Counted from the stretch's first letter, positions 39,574 through 49,552 are shown. The stretch is DNA of 64,000 nucleotides from Polaribacter haliotis (GCF_014784055.1 NZ_CP061813.1:1079501-1143500), one strand, 5' to 3'. Translations and numbers: made by a program. Notes: generated by a model not told the origin, from the letters alone.

Positions 39574-40530
39574 ATGGAAATTTCGGTAGTAATACCACTT
39601 CTTAACGAAGAAGAATCTTTACAAGAATTACACGATTGGATTGCAAAAGTTATGCAATCCAATCGTTATTTATATGAAATTATTTTTATAGACGATGGTA
39701 GTACAGATACTTCATGGAAAGTTATCGAAAAACTATCGGAGAAAAACAACTCCGTAAAAGGAATTCGTTTTCAAAAAAACTACGGTAAATCGCAAGCTTT
39801 AGATGCAGGTTTCGAACTTGCACAAGGAGATGTAGTAATAACGATGGATGCAGATTTACAAGACAATCCAGAGGAAATTCCAGAATTATACGACCTTATC
39901 ATAAAAGAAGATTTCGACCTTATTTCTGGTTGGAAAAAGAAACGTTATGATAATGTAATTACCAAAAATATTCCTTCGAAATTATTTAATGCTGCTGCTA
40001 GAAAAACTTCAGGCTTAAAATTACACGATTTTAATTGCGGATTAAAAGCCTATAAAAATGAAGTAATTAAAACCGTAAAAGTTAGTGGAGAAATGCACAG
40101 ATACATTCCTGTTTTGGCAAAAAACGAAGGTTTTAACAAAATTGGAGAAAAAGTAGTGCAACATCAAGCTAGAAAATATGGTGTTACTAAATTTGGTATG
40201 GACCGCTTTGTAAATGGTTTTCTAGATTTAATTACCATTTCTTTTTTATCAAAATTTGGAAAAAGACCCATGCATTTCTTTGGTTTATGGGGAACTTTTA
40301 TGTTCTTATTCGGAACCACAAGTGCATTTTATATTGGCGTTTTAAAATTATACAAACTATATAATGGTATTAAAACTATTTTAGTGACAGATAATCCTTG
40401 GTTTTATATTGCTCTTACTTCTATGATTTTAGGAACATTATTATTTTTAGCTGGTTTTATTGGTGAATTGATAATAAAGACTAAAAGCAACGAAAAACAC
40501 TATTCAATAAAGGAAAAACTCAACTTCTAA
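39574..40530 (+). CDS. Family 2 glycosyltransferase, DPM1/GtrB-like (polyprenyl-phosphate glycosyltransferase)
   Basis: 318 residues. The GT-A domain opens ISVVIPLLNEEESLQELHDW, with IIFIDDGSTDTSWKVI, FQKNYGKSQALDAGFELA and the metal-binding MDADLQDNPEEIP. Two transmembrane helices follow at about 231-255 and 270-295. Family members transfer a sugar from a nucleotide donor to undecaprenyl or dolichyl phosphate at the inner face of the membrane. It is followed by a phosphohexomutase and an ABC exporter on the same strand, consistent with surface glycan assembly. Confidence 0.9.
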   Translation: MEISVVIPLLNEEESLQELHDWIAKVMQSNRYLYEIIFIDDGSTDTSWKVIEKLSEKNNSVKGIRFQKNYGKSQALDAGFELAQGDVVITMDADLQDNPEEIPELYDLIIKEDFDLISGWKKKRYDNVITKNIPSKLFNAAARKTSGLKLHDFNCGLKAYKNEVIKTVKVSGEMHRYIPVLAKNEGFNKIGEKVVQHQARKYGVTKFGMDRFVNGFLDLITISFLSKFGKRPMHFFGLWGTFMFLFGTTSAFYIGVLKLYKLYNGIKTILVTDNPWFYIALTSMILGTLLFLAGFIGELIIKTKSNEKHYSIKEKLNF

Positions 40531-40534
40531 AATG

Positions 40535-40542
40535 TATATTTG
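40535..40542 (+). promoter_or_regulatory. Possible -7 box of the phosphohexomutase gene
   Basis: TATATTTG fits TAnnTTTG and lies 26 bp before the ATG at 40569, just after the GT2 stop. No clear -33 box, so read-through from the GT2 promoter is also likely. Confidence 0.35.
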
Positions 40543-40568
40543 TATATTATTAGTAAAAATCAACTAAA

Positions 40569-42284
40569 ATGAGCGAAATCTTAGACAAAGCAAAAAAGTG
40601 GTTATCTGCTACTTTCGATACTGAAACGCAACAAGAAATTCAACAATTAATAAAAACTGATTCTCCTGATTTGGCAGACAGATTCTATAAAGACATGGAA
40701 TTTGGAACTGGTGGAATGCGTGGAATTATGGGTGCAGGAACTAACAGAATAAATAAATATACGTTAGGAAGAGCAACACAAGGTTTGTCTAATTATTTAA
40801 TAGATAACGTACAAACAACCCAACTTAAGGTTGTTATTGCTTACGATTGTAGGCATAACAGTAAAAAGTTTGCAAAGATTGTTGCAGACGTTTTTTCCGC
40901 AAATAATATAAAAGTATTTCTTTTTGAAGATTTACGAGCAACTCCAGAATTGTCTTTTGCAGTTCGTCATTTAGGTTGCGATGCAGGTATTGTATTAACA
41001 GCTTCTCATAATCCGCCAGAATATAATGGTTATAAAGTATATTGGGAAGATGGTGGACAAATTGTTCCTCCACATGATAGTGGAATTATAAACAACGTAA
41101 ATTCCTTAGATTTTTCTGAAATTAAGTTCGAAGCAAATGAAAATTTAATTGAAGTTATTGGCAAAGAAGTAGATGATGCTTTTATTGATGCTTCTGTAAA
41201 AAACGGAAAACTTTCTAATAAAATAGATCGTAAAAACTTAAAAATAGTATTTACATCTTTACATGGAACATCTATTGTTTCTGTACCAGATGCTTTAGAA
41301 AAAGCAGGTTATACAGATGTACATATTGTTGAAGAACAAAGAGCACCAAATGGAGATTTCCCAACAGTAAAGTCGCCAAATCCAGAAGAACCAGAAGCTT
41401 TAAAAATGGCAACTGATTTAGCAAATAAAATTGGAGCAGATATTGTTATTGGAACAGATCCAGATTGCGATAGATTAGGTGTAGCTGTAAGAGATTTAGA
41501 TGGTAATATGAAATTGATGAATGGGAACCAAACCATGGTTGTTATGACTGAATTTCTATTAAGAAAATGGAAAGAAGAAGGTAAAATAAATGGAAAACAG
41601 TTTATAGGTTCTACGATTGTTTCTACAGAGTTAGTAAATGAATTAGCAGAAAATTTTAGTGTTGAAACAAAAGTTGGTTTAACTGGTTTTAAATGGATAG
41701 CTAAAATGGTTCGTGATTTTCCTGAACTTGACTTTATTGGTGGTGGAGAAGAAAGTTTCGGTTATATGGTTGGCGATTTTGTTCGAGATAAAGATGCTGT
41801 TACAGCAACACTTTTAGCTTGTGAAGTTGCTGCTTTGGCAAAACAAAATGGAAGTTCTTTTTATGAAGAATTATTAGCTATTTATGTTAGAAATAATTTC
41901 TACAAAGAACATTTGATTTCTATTACAAAAAAAGGGATGGATGGAGCTGCAGAAATTCAGCAAATGTTAAGCGATATGCGTAACAACCCTTTAACTGAAA
42001 TTGATGGGGAGAAAATAGAAACACTTACTGATTACGATTCTTCTATTCAGAAAAATCTAATTACTGGAAAAGAAACAAAAATCGACTTACCAAAATCGAA
42101 TGTTTTAATTTATCAAACAGAAAAAGGAACCAGAGTTGCTGCAAGACCAAGTGGAACAGAGCCTAAAATTAAATTTTATTTTAGTGTGAATACTTCTTTA
42201 GATACAAAAGAAAATGCAGAGAAAGTAGAAGCTGCATTGGATGCTAAAATTCAACGTATTATTAAAGAAATGAAATTGAATTAA
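40569..42284 (+). CDS. Phospho-sugar mutase (phosphoglucomutase/phosphomannomutase family)
   Basis: 571 residues. The phosphoserine loop is TASHNPPEYNGYKVYW, the Mg-binding loop is GTDPDCDRLG, the sugar-binding loop is GGEESFGY, and the C-terminal phosphate-binding segment is RPSGTEPKIKFYF. This alpha-D-phosphohexomutase length class interconverts glucose-1-P and glucose-6-P and often also mannose phosphates. It supplies nucleotide-sugar precursors. The stop overlaps the ABC transporter start (TAATG). Confidence 0.94.
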   Translation: MSEILDKAKKWLSATFDTETQQEIQQLIKTDSPDLADRFYKDMEFGTGGMRGIMGAGTNRINKYTLGRATQGLSNYLIDNVQTTQLKVVIAYDCRHNSKKFAKIVADVFSANNIKVFLFEDLRATPELSFAVRHLGCDAGIVLTASHNPPEYNGYKVYWEDGGQIVPPHDSGIINNVNSLDFSEIKFEANENLIEVIGKEVDDAFIDASVKNGKLSNKIDRKNLKIVFTSLHGTSIVSVPDALEKAGYTDVHIVEEQRAPNGDFPTVKSPNPEEPEALKMATDLANKIGADIVIGTDPDCDRLGVAVRDLDGNMKLMNGNQTMVVMTEFLLRKWKEEGKINGKQFIGSTIVSTELVNELAENFSVETKVGLTGFKWIAKMVRDFPELDFIGGGEESFGYMVGDFVRDKDAVTATLLACEVAALAKQNGSSFYEELLAIYVRNNFYKEHLISITKKGMDGAAEIQQMLSDMRNNPLTEIDGEKIETLTDYDSSIQKNLITGKETKIDLPKSNVLIYQTEKGTRVAARPSGTEPKIKFYFSVNTSLDTKENAEKVEAALDAKIQRIIKEMKLN

Positions 42285-44113
42285 TGGGTTATTTTAAGGA
42301 CATTTTAAAATATGAAAAAAAGTACAGAAAGTTTACTGTTTTAAACATTCTATTTAATATTCTGTATGCTATTTTTAATGTGCTTTCTGTTTTAGCTTTT
42401 ATTCCTGTTTTAGGAATTCTTTTTGGAACAGATAAAAAAGTAACAAGCAAACCTACTTACGAAGGAATAACAAAAATAGGTTCGTTTTTAAAAGAAAATT
42501 TCAATCATTTTATTTCTCAAAAAATTGAAACTAATGGAGAAATAAACACGCTTTTTTTTATATGTCTATTAGCATTATCTTTATTTTTTCTTAAAAATTT
42601 ATTTCGCTATTTAGCTTCTTATGTAATTACTTTTCTAAGAACTGGAGTCGTAAAAGATTTACGTGATAAATTATACCGTAAAATTATCGAATTACCAATT
42701 GCTTATTTTTCAGAGAAAAGAAAAGGAGACATTATTGCAAGAATGACTTCTGATGTGCAAGAAGTGGAAAATTCTATTTTAACTTCTATAGAAGTAATGG
42801 TAAGAGAGCCATTAACAGTTATAATTTCTATAAGTATTATGCTGTTTATGAGTGTGAAGTTAACACTTTTTGTATTTGTTTTATTACCTGTTTCTGGATT
42901 TATAATTTCTTCCATCAGTAAAAAATTAAAAGCAAATTCTGTAAAAGCTCAAAAAGAAACTGGAAATTTTTTATCATTTATCGAAGAAACTCTTACAGGT
43001 TTAAGAATTATAAAAGGATTTAATGCCGAAAACGTAATTGAAAAGAAGTTTAATAATTCTACAAGTAGTTTTAAGCAATTAATGACGAGTGTTTTTCACA
43101 GACAGTCGTTAGCATCTCCTATGAGTGAATTTTTAGGTTCTGCAACCATAATTGCTATTCTTTGGTATGGAGGAACAGAAGTTTTGTCTAAAACAAGTGC
43201 ACTTCAACCAGATGAATTCATGGGATATATTGTATTGTTTTACACTGTTTTAAATCCGATTAAATTAATTACTACTACTTTTTACAACGTTCAAAAAGGA
43301 GAAGCATCAGCAGAAAGAATAATGCAAGTTTTAAATACTGAAAACAGTATAAAAGACAAACCAAATGCAATTGTAAAACAAGATTTTACAGATAAAATTG
43401 AGTTTAAAAATATTTCTTTTAAATACAAAGACGACTTTGTTTTAAGAGATTTTTCTTTAACTATTAATAAAGGAGAAACTGTTGCTTTGGTTGGGCAATC
43501 TGGAAGTGGAAAATCTACTCTAGCAAACTTAATTACTCGTTTTTACGATGTAAATAAAGGCGACGTTTTTATCGATGGCGAAAACATAAAAGACATCACT
43601 AAAAAATCGTTAAGAAATTTGATGGGAATTGTTTCTCAGGATTCAATTTTATTTAACGATACTATTGAAAATAATATTAAATTAGGTGCACAAAATGCAG
43701 ATGAAGCACAAATTTTAGAAGCTTCCAAAATTGCAAATGCTTATGAGTTTATAAAAGATTTACCAGAACAATTCAACAATAATATTGGCGATAGTGGAAA
43801 CACTATTTCTGGAGGACAAAAACAACGTTTATCTATTGCAAGAGCAGTTTTAAAGAACCCTCCTATTATGATTTTAGATGAAGCAACTTCAGCTTTAGAT
43901 ACAGAATCTGAACAATTAGTGCAAGTTGCGTTAGAAAAAATGATGCAAAACAGAACTTCTTTAGTAATTGCACACAGATTATCTACTATACAAAAAGCAG
44001 ATAAAATTGTAGTAATGAAAAAAGGAAAAATTGTAGAACAAGGTAAACATGAAGAGTTATTGGCTGTAAAAGGTGAATATTATAAATTGGTTACGATGCA
44101 ATCACTTGCATAA
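42284..44113 (+). CDS. ABC transporter, ATP-binding/permease half-transporter (MsbA-like exporter)
   Basis: 609 residues. The N-terminal exporter transmembrane domain (about 1-340) has helices near 22-48, 85-105, 165-200 and 270-330. The ATPase domain has Walker A GQSGSGKSTLA, signature NTISGGQKQRLS, Walker B IMILDEATSALD and a switch His in IAHRLST. Fused TMD-NBD half-transporters of this kind act as homodimers that flip lipid A-core or other lipids or export peptides. The start overlaps the mutase stop, and the operon context (GT2, mutase) favours lipid-linked glycan flipping; MsbA identity is inferred. Confidence 0.92.
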   Translation: MGYFKDILKYEKKYRKFTVLNILFNILYAIFNVLSVLAFIPVLGILFGTDKKVTSKPTYEGITKIGSFLKENFNHFISQKIETNGEINTLFFICLLALSLFFLKNLFRYLASYVITFLRTGVVKDLRDKLYRKIIELPIAYFSEKRKGDIIARMTSDVQEVENSILTSIEVMVREPLTVIISISIMLFMSVKLTLFVFVLLPVSGFIISSISKKLKANSVKAQKETGNFLSFIEETLTGLRIIKGFNAENVIEKKFNNSTSSFKQLMTSVFHRQSLASPMSEFLGSATIIAILWYGGTEVLSKTSALQPDEFMGYIVLFYTVLNPIKLITTTFYNVQKGEASAERIMQVLNTENSIKDKPNAIVKQDFTDKIEFKNISFKYKDDFVLRDFSLTINKGETVALVGQSGSGKSTLANLITRFYDVNKGDVFIDGENIKDITKKSLRNLMGIVSQDSILFNDTIENNIKLGAQNADEAQILEASKIANAYEFIKDLPEQFNNNIGDSGNTISGGQKQRLSIARAVLKNPPIMILDEATSALDTESEQLVQVALEKMMQNRTSLVIAHRLSTIQKADKIVVMKKGKIVEQGKHEELLAVKGEYYKLVTMQSLA

Positions 44114-44115
44114 TT

Positions 44116-44883
44116 TTAATCAATATCTTGGTGCGTTTTAAAACCTAACTTCTTAAAAATCATTTTTTTTGCAATATTAGGAATATCTCTATAAGCCAAG
44201 ACAGACAAAACAGCTTGGTCTTGCCTATGATTTTCTCTACTACTGCCTTCTGGAGCAATGCAATCTTTGTTTTTAGCACAATCGCTCCAATTTTTAATTA
44301 GATTTCGAGCATTTAAATTATTGTAATCTGCGCAAACACAAGCTCCATTTAAATTGCGTTTTTTTAATAATTCTTTATCATTTAAAAGACCTAAACACTT
44401 TAAAGTTTTTGGGTGTGTCCAATCTGCAATAATTCCTTTAGAAAACGGAGAATAGAAACCATATAATTCAATGAGCTTTCTAATAGAATTTAAAGGTTTT
44501 ATCACTTTATTACCTCCATCTAACCAACAAACGGATGTTTTAAATTCATTTAGAACATCGTTAATAATAACTGGTTTCCAAGCATATTCTCCTGCACTTA
44601 TCTTAATATTAAAATAGGATGGATATTTTGAGTAATCGAACTCTCTAACATCAAATTCAGGAAATTTATTTTTTAAAATCTCATTTTCTTCAACAGTTAA
44701 ACCTAAATCGTAAACAATTCTTTTAGTGTTTTTTTCGTGAATTTTTAAGCTCTCTAAAAGTTGTAGTAAACTTTTAAAATGAGAGCTATCTGAACCAGTG
44801 ACAATTATCAAATCTTGTGAAAATGAATGAAATGATAATTGAGCTTGTAAAAAAAGACTTCTAATTTCAGTTAGTAATTTCAT
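44116..44883 (-). CDS. DUF1647-like putative glycosyltransferase-fold protein
   Basis: 255 residues without a signal peptide. Segments such as LIIVTGSDSSHFKSLLQLLE, KRIVYDLGLTVEENEIL, FDYSKYPSYF, GEYAWKPVIINDVL and VCWLDGGNKVI resemble DUF1647, a family best known from animals, whose conserved VYDLGL and WKP motifs point to a GT-A-like nucleotide-sugar-binding fold. No assay-based function is known to me. It is convergent with the ABC exporter (2 bp gap) and 6 bp downstream of the CCA-adding enzyme, in a neighbourhood of glycosyltransferases, so a role in surface glycan synthesis is plausible. Confidence 0.6.
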   Translation of the reverse strand: MKLLTEIRSLFLQAQLSFHSFSQDLIIVTGSDSSHFKSLLQLLESLKIHEKNTKRIVYDLGLTVEENEILKNKFPEFDVREFDYSKYPSYFNIKISAGEYAWKPVIINDVLNEFKTSVCWLDGGNKVIKPLNSIRKLIELYGFYSPFSKGIIADWTHPKTLKCLGLLNDKELLKKRNLNGACVCADYNNLNARNLIKNWSDCAKNKDCIAPEGSSRENHRQDQAVLSVLAYRDIPNIAKKMIFKKLGFKTHQDID

Positions 44884-44889
44884 AATCTT

Positions 44890-46305
44890 TTAGCTATTCT
44901 CTTTTAAACCCAATTCCTTCCCTTTTTCAATCATAAAATCGTAACAAGCTTTGTGCTCATTTGGTATTTTACCATCCAATATTGCTTCTTTAATCGTTTC
45001 TTTTATTTGACCAATTTCTCTACATGGTTTTAAGTTAAAAGCTTTCATAATTTCTTCACCAGAAATTGGTGGCTGAAAATTACGGACTTTATCTCGTTCT
45101 TCTACCTCTTTAATTTTAGAGCGAACCAAATCGAAATTACTATGATATCTTTTAAATTTCTTCGGGTTTTTTGTGGTAATATCTGCTTCACAAAGTGTCA
45201 TTAAAGAATCTATATCTTCTCCTGCATCAAATATTAAACGTCTTACTGCAGAATCTGTAACTTCAGTTGCCAATACAATTGGTCTAGAACTTAACAATAC
45301 CATTTTCTGTACAAATTTCATTTTGTTATTCAATGGCATTTTTAAACGCTTAAATATTTTGTATACCATTTTAGAGCCTACAAATTCGTGTGCATGGAAA
45401 GTCCAACCTACTTTTTTACTGAATTTTTTAGTAGGCGCTTTTCCAATATCGTGCAATAAAGCCGCCCATCGTAACCAAACATTATCTGTATTTTCAGCAA
45501 TATTATCAACTACTTCAAAAGTATGATAAAAATTATCTTTATGTTTTTGCCCCTCCACTTCCTCTACTCCTTTTAAAGCAACTATTTCAGGAAGAATTTG
45601 TGGCAACAAACCTGTTTCATGCAATAACAAAAAACCTATTGAAGGTATAGGAGAAGCCAATATTTTATTCAACTCATCTACAATTCGTTCTCGAGTAATT
45701 ATTTTTAATCTATTAGAATTTTTAGAAATAGCGGCAAGTGAATGTTCTTCAATTTTAAAATGCAATTGTGTTGCAAAGCGAATGGCACGCATCATTCTTA
45801 AAGGATCGTCTGAATAGGTAATATCAGGATTTAAAGGTGTTCTAATAATCTTATCTTCTAAATCTTCAATTCCGTTAAATGGATCTAATAATTCTCCAAA
45901 ATTAGCTTCATTTAAACTTAAAGCCAATGCATTTATGGTAAAATCTCGTCTATTTTGGTCGTCTTGTAAAGTTCCTTCAGTAACTTCAGGATTTCTACTT
46001 TCTTCTGAATACGATTCTTTTCTTGCGCCAACAAACTCAATTTCAACATCTTTAAAACGCAACATTGCTGTTCCATAGGTTTTAAAAACTTGTACTTTTG
46101 GTTTGTTTGGTAATAAGGAAGAAACTTTTAGAGCTAATTCAATTCCACTTCCAACAGCAACAACATCAATATCTTTTGCATTTCCTCTTTTCAACAGGAA
46201 ATCACGTACAAAACCACCAATAACATAGCTTTCGATACCTAATTGTTTGGACGCCTTTGAGATGATTGTAAAAATTTCTGAAGATATTGCTTCTTTGTAA
46301 TTCAT
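44890..46305 (-). CDS. CCA-adding tRNA nucleotidyltransferase with HD domain
   Basis: 471 residues. The class II nucleotidyltransferase head shows IGGFVRDFLLK and the catalytic DxD in AKDIDVVAVG. Template and neck motifs follow (RRDFTINALA, RAIRFATQL). The HD domain shows WAALLHDIGKAPT. The enzyme adds or repairs the 3' CCA of tRNAs. The HD domain indicates additional phosphohydrolase activity as in E. coli Cca. It is divergent from the GT11 gene (119-bp gap). Confidence 0.94.
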   Translation of the reverse strand: MNYKEAISSEIFTIISKASKQLGIESYVIGGFVRDFLLKRGNAKDIDVVAVGSGIELALKVSSLLPNKPKVQVFKTYGTAMLRFKDVEIEFVGARKESYSEESRNPEVTEGTLQDDQNRRDFTINALALSLNEANFGELLDPFNGIEDLEDKIIRTPLNPDITYSDDPLRMMRAIRFATQLHFKIEEHSLAAISKNSNRLKIITRERIVDELNKILASPIPSIGFLLLHETGLLPQILPEIVALKGVEEVEGQKHKDNFYHTFEVVDNIAENTDNVWLRWAALLHDIGKAPTKKFSKKVGWTFHAHEFVGSKMVYKIFKRLKMPLNNKMKFVQKMVLLSSRPIVLATEVTDSAVRRLIFDAGEDIDSLMTLCEADITTKNPKKFKRYHSNFDLVRSKIKEVEERDKVRNFQPPISGEEIMKAFNLKPCREIGQIKETIKEAILDGKIPNEHKACYDFMIEKGKELGLKENS

Positions 46306-46387
46306 AATTATTAAAAAGTGATGGCAAATTTATTGTTTATATTCCTTTAAACATAAAATTGATGAAAGAAAATTATAATAACATTTG

Positions 46388-46395
46388 TACTTTTG
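46388..46395 (+). promoter_or_regulatory. Possible -7 box of the GT11 gene
   Basis: TACTTTTG matches TAnnTTTG and lies 29 bp before the ATG at 46425. No TTG is found at the expected -33 spacing. Confidence 0.35.
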
Positions 46396-46424
46396 TTTTT
46401 ATCTTTTAAAAAGATTTATTTATA

Positions 46425-47228
46425 ATGATAATTGTAAGAATTCTTGGTGGTTTAGGAAATCAAATGTTTCAATACGCATATGCTAAAGCATTGGAACAAA
46501 AAGGATTTGACGTGAAATTAGACATTTCTGGTTTTAAAAATTACAAACTTCATGGTGGTTATCATTTAAACAACTATAAAATAGATTTAAAATACGCTTC
46601 TAACTTTTCAAATTTTCTATCGAAAATCAACTTTTTTCAATATAAAAAAGAGAAAAACTTATTATTTGACGCCTCTTTAAAGTCTTTAAAAGGAAACGAA
46701 TATGTAAAAGGATATTTCCAAACAGAGAAATATTTTAAAGAAATAAGAACTATTTTATTAGAACAATTTACAATTGCTGCAGAACTTTCTACAACAACCA
46801 AAAAATATAAGAAACAGATTTTGGGGTCTCATATAAGTTGTTCTTTACATATTCGAAGAGGAGATTATGTTTCCGACAAAAAAGCAAATACCATTCATGG
46901 AACTTGTAGTTTGGAATATTATAAAGAGGCTATTGAGTTGATAAAAACAGAAAACAAAGGCGTGCAATTTTTTATATTTTCTGATGATATTTCTTGGACG
47001 AAAGAAAATTTATCTTTAGAAAATGCTATTTATATCGATCATAAAACAATTCCTCACGAAGACATGTATTTAATGAGTCTTTGCAACCATAATATTACCG
47101 CTAACAGTAGTTTTTCTTGGTGGGGAGCTTGGTTGAATAAAAATAAAAGTAAAACCATAATTGCACCAAAACAGTGGTTTGTTAATAAAGAAAATGAAAT
47201 TGCTTGCGAAAATTGGATAAAAATATGA
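46425..47228 (+). CDS. GT11 family alpha-1,2-fucosyltransferase-like protein
   Basis: 267 residues. The opening IVRILGGLGNQMFQYAYAKA and the motif LHIRRGDYVS are the GDP-fucose-binding signatures of GT11, and ITANSSFSWWGAWLN is the third conserved block. GT11 members transfer fucose (sometimes galactose) in alpha-1,2 linkage, usually to beta-galactose. It is the first gene of a two-gene unit with a GT25 enzyme, with overlapping ATGA. The likely target is LPS or another surface glycan. Confidence 0.92.
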   Translation: MIIVRILGGLGNQMFQYAYAKALEQKGFDVKLDISGFKNYKLHGGYHLNNYKIDLKYASNFSNFLSKINFFQYKKEKNLLFDASLKSLKGNEYVKGYFQTEKYFKEIRTILLEQFTIAAELSTTTKKYKKQILGSHISCSLHIRRGDYVSDKKANTIHGTCSLEYYKEAIELIKTENKGVQFFIFSDDISWTKENLSLENAIYIDHKTIPHEDMYLMSLCNHNITANSSFSWWGAWLNKNKSKTIIAPKQWFVNKENEIACENWIKI

Positions 47229-47971
47229 GTTCATACAAAGTATATTATATCAATTTAGACAAAAGTTTGGAGCGCAGGAATTTTATGGAAAATCAATTTA
47301 AAAAATTGAATATTCCATTAACAAGAATGCCTGCAGTTTATGGAAAAGAATTGCCACAAGACTTTCTGAAAAAAGCAAAGAATCAACATAATCTCTTAAC
47401 ACATTATCCATATTTAAATGATGGCGAAATCGGTTTAACAAAAACATATTTCGATTTGTGGAAAATAATTGCTAAACAAAAAGAAGATTTTGCATTGGTT
47501 TTAGAAGATGATGCTTTATTAACTGAAGATTTTTTTACGGATTTAAATTCGCTTTTAAAATCAATTTCTGAAAATACTTTTTTAGATATATCTGGGAGAA
47601 AAGGTTTTTTTAAGATGAAATCAGATTTATTAACAAGTACTTTTTTAATTCCTTCATTACAAACAACAGGACAAATTATTGGTAAAAAAGCAGCAACAAC
47701 ACTTTCTAAAAATCTAACAACTTATTATTCTCCCATTGATGTTTTAAAGCAAGATGTTTTTAAACACAAAACACCTGTTTTAACAACTAATAAAAGGTAT
47801 GTAAGTAGTAATGATAAAAATGTTGGTGGAACTACGATTCAGCAAAAGAAAATGCCAAAATTCAAGAAAATGTTCCGAGAAATTATTCGTCCTTTTTGGC
47901 AATTAATTACTTTAGTTACCTATAAAACATATAGATTTATTGGTAATTATGCTTTTTACAAAAGCAATTAA
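47225..47971 (+). CDS. GT25 family glycosyltransferase (LPS biosynthesis type)
   Basis: 248 residues. MSSYKVYYINLDKSLERR is the GT25 opening, with DGEIGLTKTYFDLW and VLEDDALLTEDFF as further family blocks. The frame is open back to 47204, but ATG 47225 overlaps the GT11 stop as ATGA, the usual coupled arrangement, and gives the family start. GT25 enzymes add galactose or related sugars to LPS. The gene overlaps the end of the convergent GT2 gene by 4 bp. Confidence 0.9.
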   Translation: MSSYKVYYINLDKSLERRNFMENQFKKLNIPLTRMPAVYGKELPQDFLKKAKNQHNLLTHYPYLNDGEIGLTKTYFDLWKIIAKQKEDFALVLEDDALLTEDFFTDLNSLLKSISENTFLDISGRKGFFKMKSDLLTSTFLIPSLQTTGQIIGKKAATTLSKNLTTYYSPIDVLKQDVFKHKTPVLTTNKRYVSSNDKNVGGTTIQQKKMPKFKKMFREIIRPFWQLITLVTYKTYRFIGNYAFYKSN

Positions 47972-48723
47972 CTCTCTTTAATTCCTTTATTTAAAAGCCA
48001 CAATTTTATATATCTGGTTAGCACAGAATATGCTAAGGTTTTTGCTAAAATAAGACCAGCAAATCCATCTAAAAAACCTAGTCTAATTATATAATGAATA
48101 AAAAATCTGGCTGGTGGTTTTACCAAAATATGAAACAAACCAACTTTTTTGCCTTGTTTATGTAAATCTTTCGCTTTTAAAGAAGCATAATGATGAATTT
48201 TAGCAATAAAATGGTCGTAACTTCTGTACCCAAAATGGTCTATTTTGTACTTAAAAAAACCTAGTTCTCCTGTTGTTTTAATCGTTTCGTGAACAACTCC
48301 AACATATTTGCAATGATCTTTTAAAAATAAACGAACTACTTTATCTCTTTGCCAACCACAATAATTTATTTTTTCGCCAGCAAAATAAAAAGTTCTGCGA
48401 ACATAAAAACCAACAAAACCATTTGGATTTTGCACAGCTTCTAAAATTTCTTTTTCAACTTTTGGAGTTACTCTCTCATCAGCATCTAAAAGATAAATCC
48501 AAGAATGGGAAGCTTGCTCTATTGCAAAGTTTTTTTGAGAAGAAAAATCATCAAACTTTCGCTTGATGATTTTTACATTGTATTTTTCTGCTATTTCTAC
48601 AGTTTTATCTGTACTAAAAGAATCTATAACTATAATTTCATCAGCAAAACTAACAGATTTTATTGCATCTGCTATATGAATTTCTTCATTTAGTGTTGGT
48701 ATAATTGCCGATATTTTTGTCAT
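47968..48723 (-). CDS. Family 2 glycosyltransferase, WaaE/KdtX-like
   Basis: 251 residues. ISAIIPTLNEEIHIADAIKS, EIIVIDSFSTDKTVEIA, KRKFDDFSSQKNFAIEQASH and YLLDADERVTP are typical of the LPS-core beta-1,4-glucosyltransferase-like group. The C-terminus has a hydrophobic segment near 205-230. It should act on lipid A-core or a related acceptor on the inner face of the membrane. It ends convergently with the GT25 gene and is 13 bp downstream of dapD. Confidence 0.9.
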   Translation of the reverse strand: MTKISAIIPTLNEEIHIADAIKSVSFADEIIVIDSFSTDKTVEIAEKYNVKIIKRKFDDFSSQKNFAIEQASHSWIYLLDADERVTPKVEKEILEAVQNPNGFVGFYVRRTFYFAGEKINYCGWQRDKVVRLFLKDHCKYVGVVHETIKTTGELGFFKYKIDHFGYRSYDHFIAKIHHYASLKAKDLHKQGKKVGLFHILVKPPARFFIHYIIRLGFLDGFAGLILAKTLAYSVLTRYIKLWLLNKGIKES

Positions 48724-48736
48724 AGCATTTTAACTC

Positions 48737-49552
48737 TTAAACTGCAACGTCATATTCACGTAAAGCATCGTTTAAAGAGGTTTTCTTATTTGTACTTTCT
48801 TTTCTTTTTCCAATAATTAATGCACAAGGAACGTTAAATTCTCCAGCTGCAAATTTCTTTGTATAACTTCCTGGAATTACTACAGATCTTGCAGGAACTC
48901 TACCTTTCATTTCCACAGGTTCGTCTCCAGTTACATCTATAATTTTAGTGCTCATTGTCAACACAACATTTGCGCCTAAAACAGCTTCCTTCTCTACTCT
49001 TACACCTTCCACAACAATACATCTAGAACCAATAAAAGCGCCATCTTCTATAATTACTGGAGCCGCTTGTAATGGTTCCAAAACACCACCAATTCCTACT
49101 CCACCAGATAAATGTACATTTTTACCAATTTGTGCACAAGAACCAACAGTTGCCCAAGTATCTACCATGGTTCCTTCATCTACATAAGCACCAATATTTA
49201 CATAACTTGGCATAAGAATAGTTCCAGCAGAAATATAAGCTCCATGTCTTGCAACTGCATTTGGCACAACTCTAATTCCTCTTTCGGCAAAATTTCTTTT
49301 TAGTGGAATTTTATCGTGATATTCGAAGATACCAGCTTCTAAAGTTTCCATTTTTTGAATTGGAAAATACAAAACAACTGCTTTTTTAACCCATTCGTTT
49401 ACTTGCCAACCATCAGTTGTTGGTTCTGCAACTCTTAATTCTCCTTTATCCAATAAATCGACTACTTTTCTAATGGTATCTATTGTGTTTTGTTCTTTTA
49501 ACAAATCTCGATTTTCCCAAGCCGATTCTATAATTTCTCTAATTTCTTTCAT
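48737..49552 (-). CDS. dapD: 2,3,4,5-tetrahydropyridine-2,6-dicarboxylate N-succinyltransferase
   Basis: 271 residues. Left-handed beta-helix hexapeptide repeats cover about 105-225 (ISAGTILMPSYVNIGAYVDE, GVLEPLQAAPVIIEDGAFIG). The enzyme catalyses succinylation in the succinylase branch of the DAP/lysine pathway, supplying peptidoglycan. Length and the N-terminal helical domain are normal. It is divergent from ruvX. Confidence 0.96.
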   Translation of the reverse strand: MKEIREIIESAWENRDLLKEQNTIDTIRKVVDLLDKGELRVAEPTTDGWQVNEWVKKAVVLYFPIQKMETLEAGIFEYHDKIPLKRNFAERGIRVVPNAVARHGAYISAGTILMPSYVNIGAYVDEGTMVDTWATVGSCAQIGKNVHLSGGVGIGGVLEPLQAAPVIIEDGAFIGSRCIVVEGVRVEKEAVLGANVVLTMSTKIIDVTGDEPVEMKGRVPARSVVIPGSYTKKFAAGEFNVPCALIIGKRKESTNKKTSLNDALREYDVAV

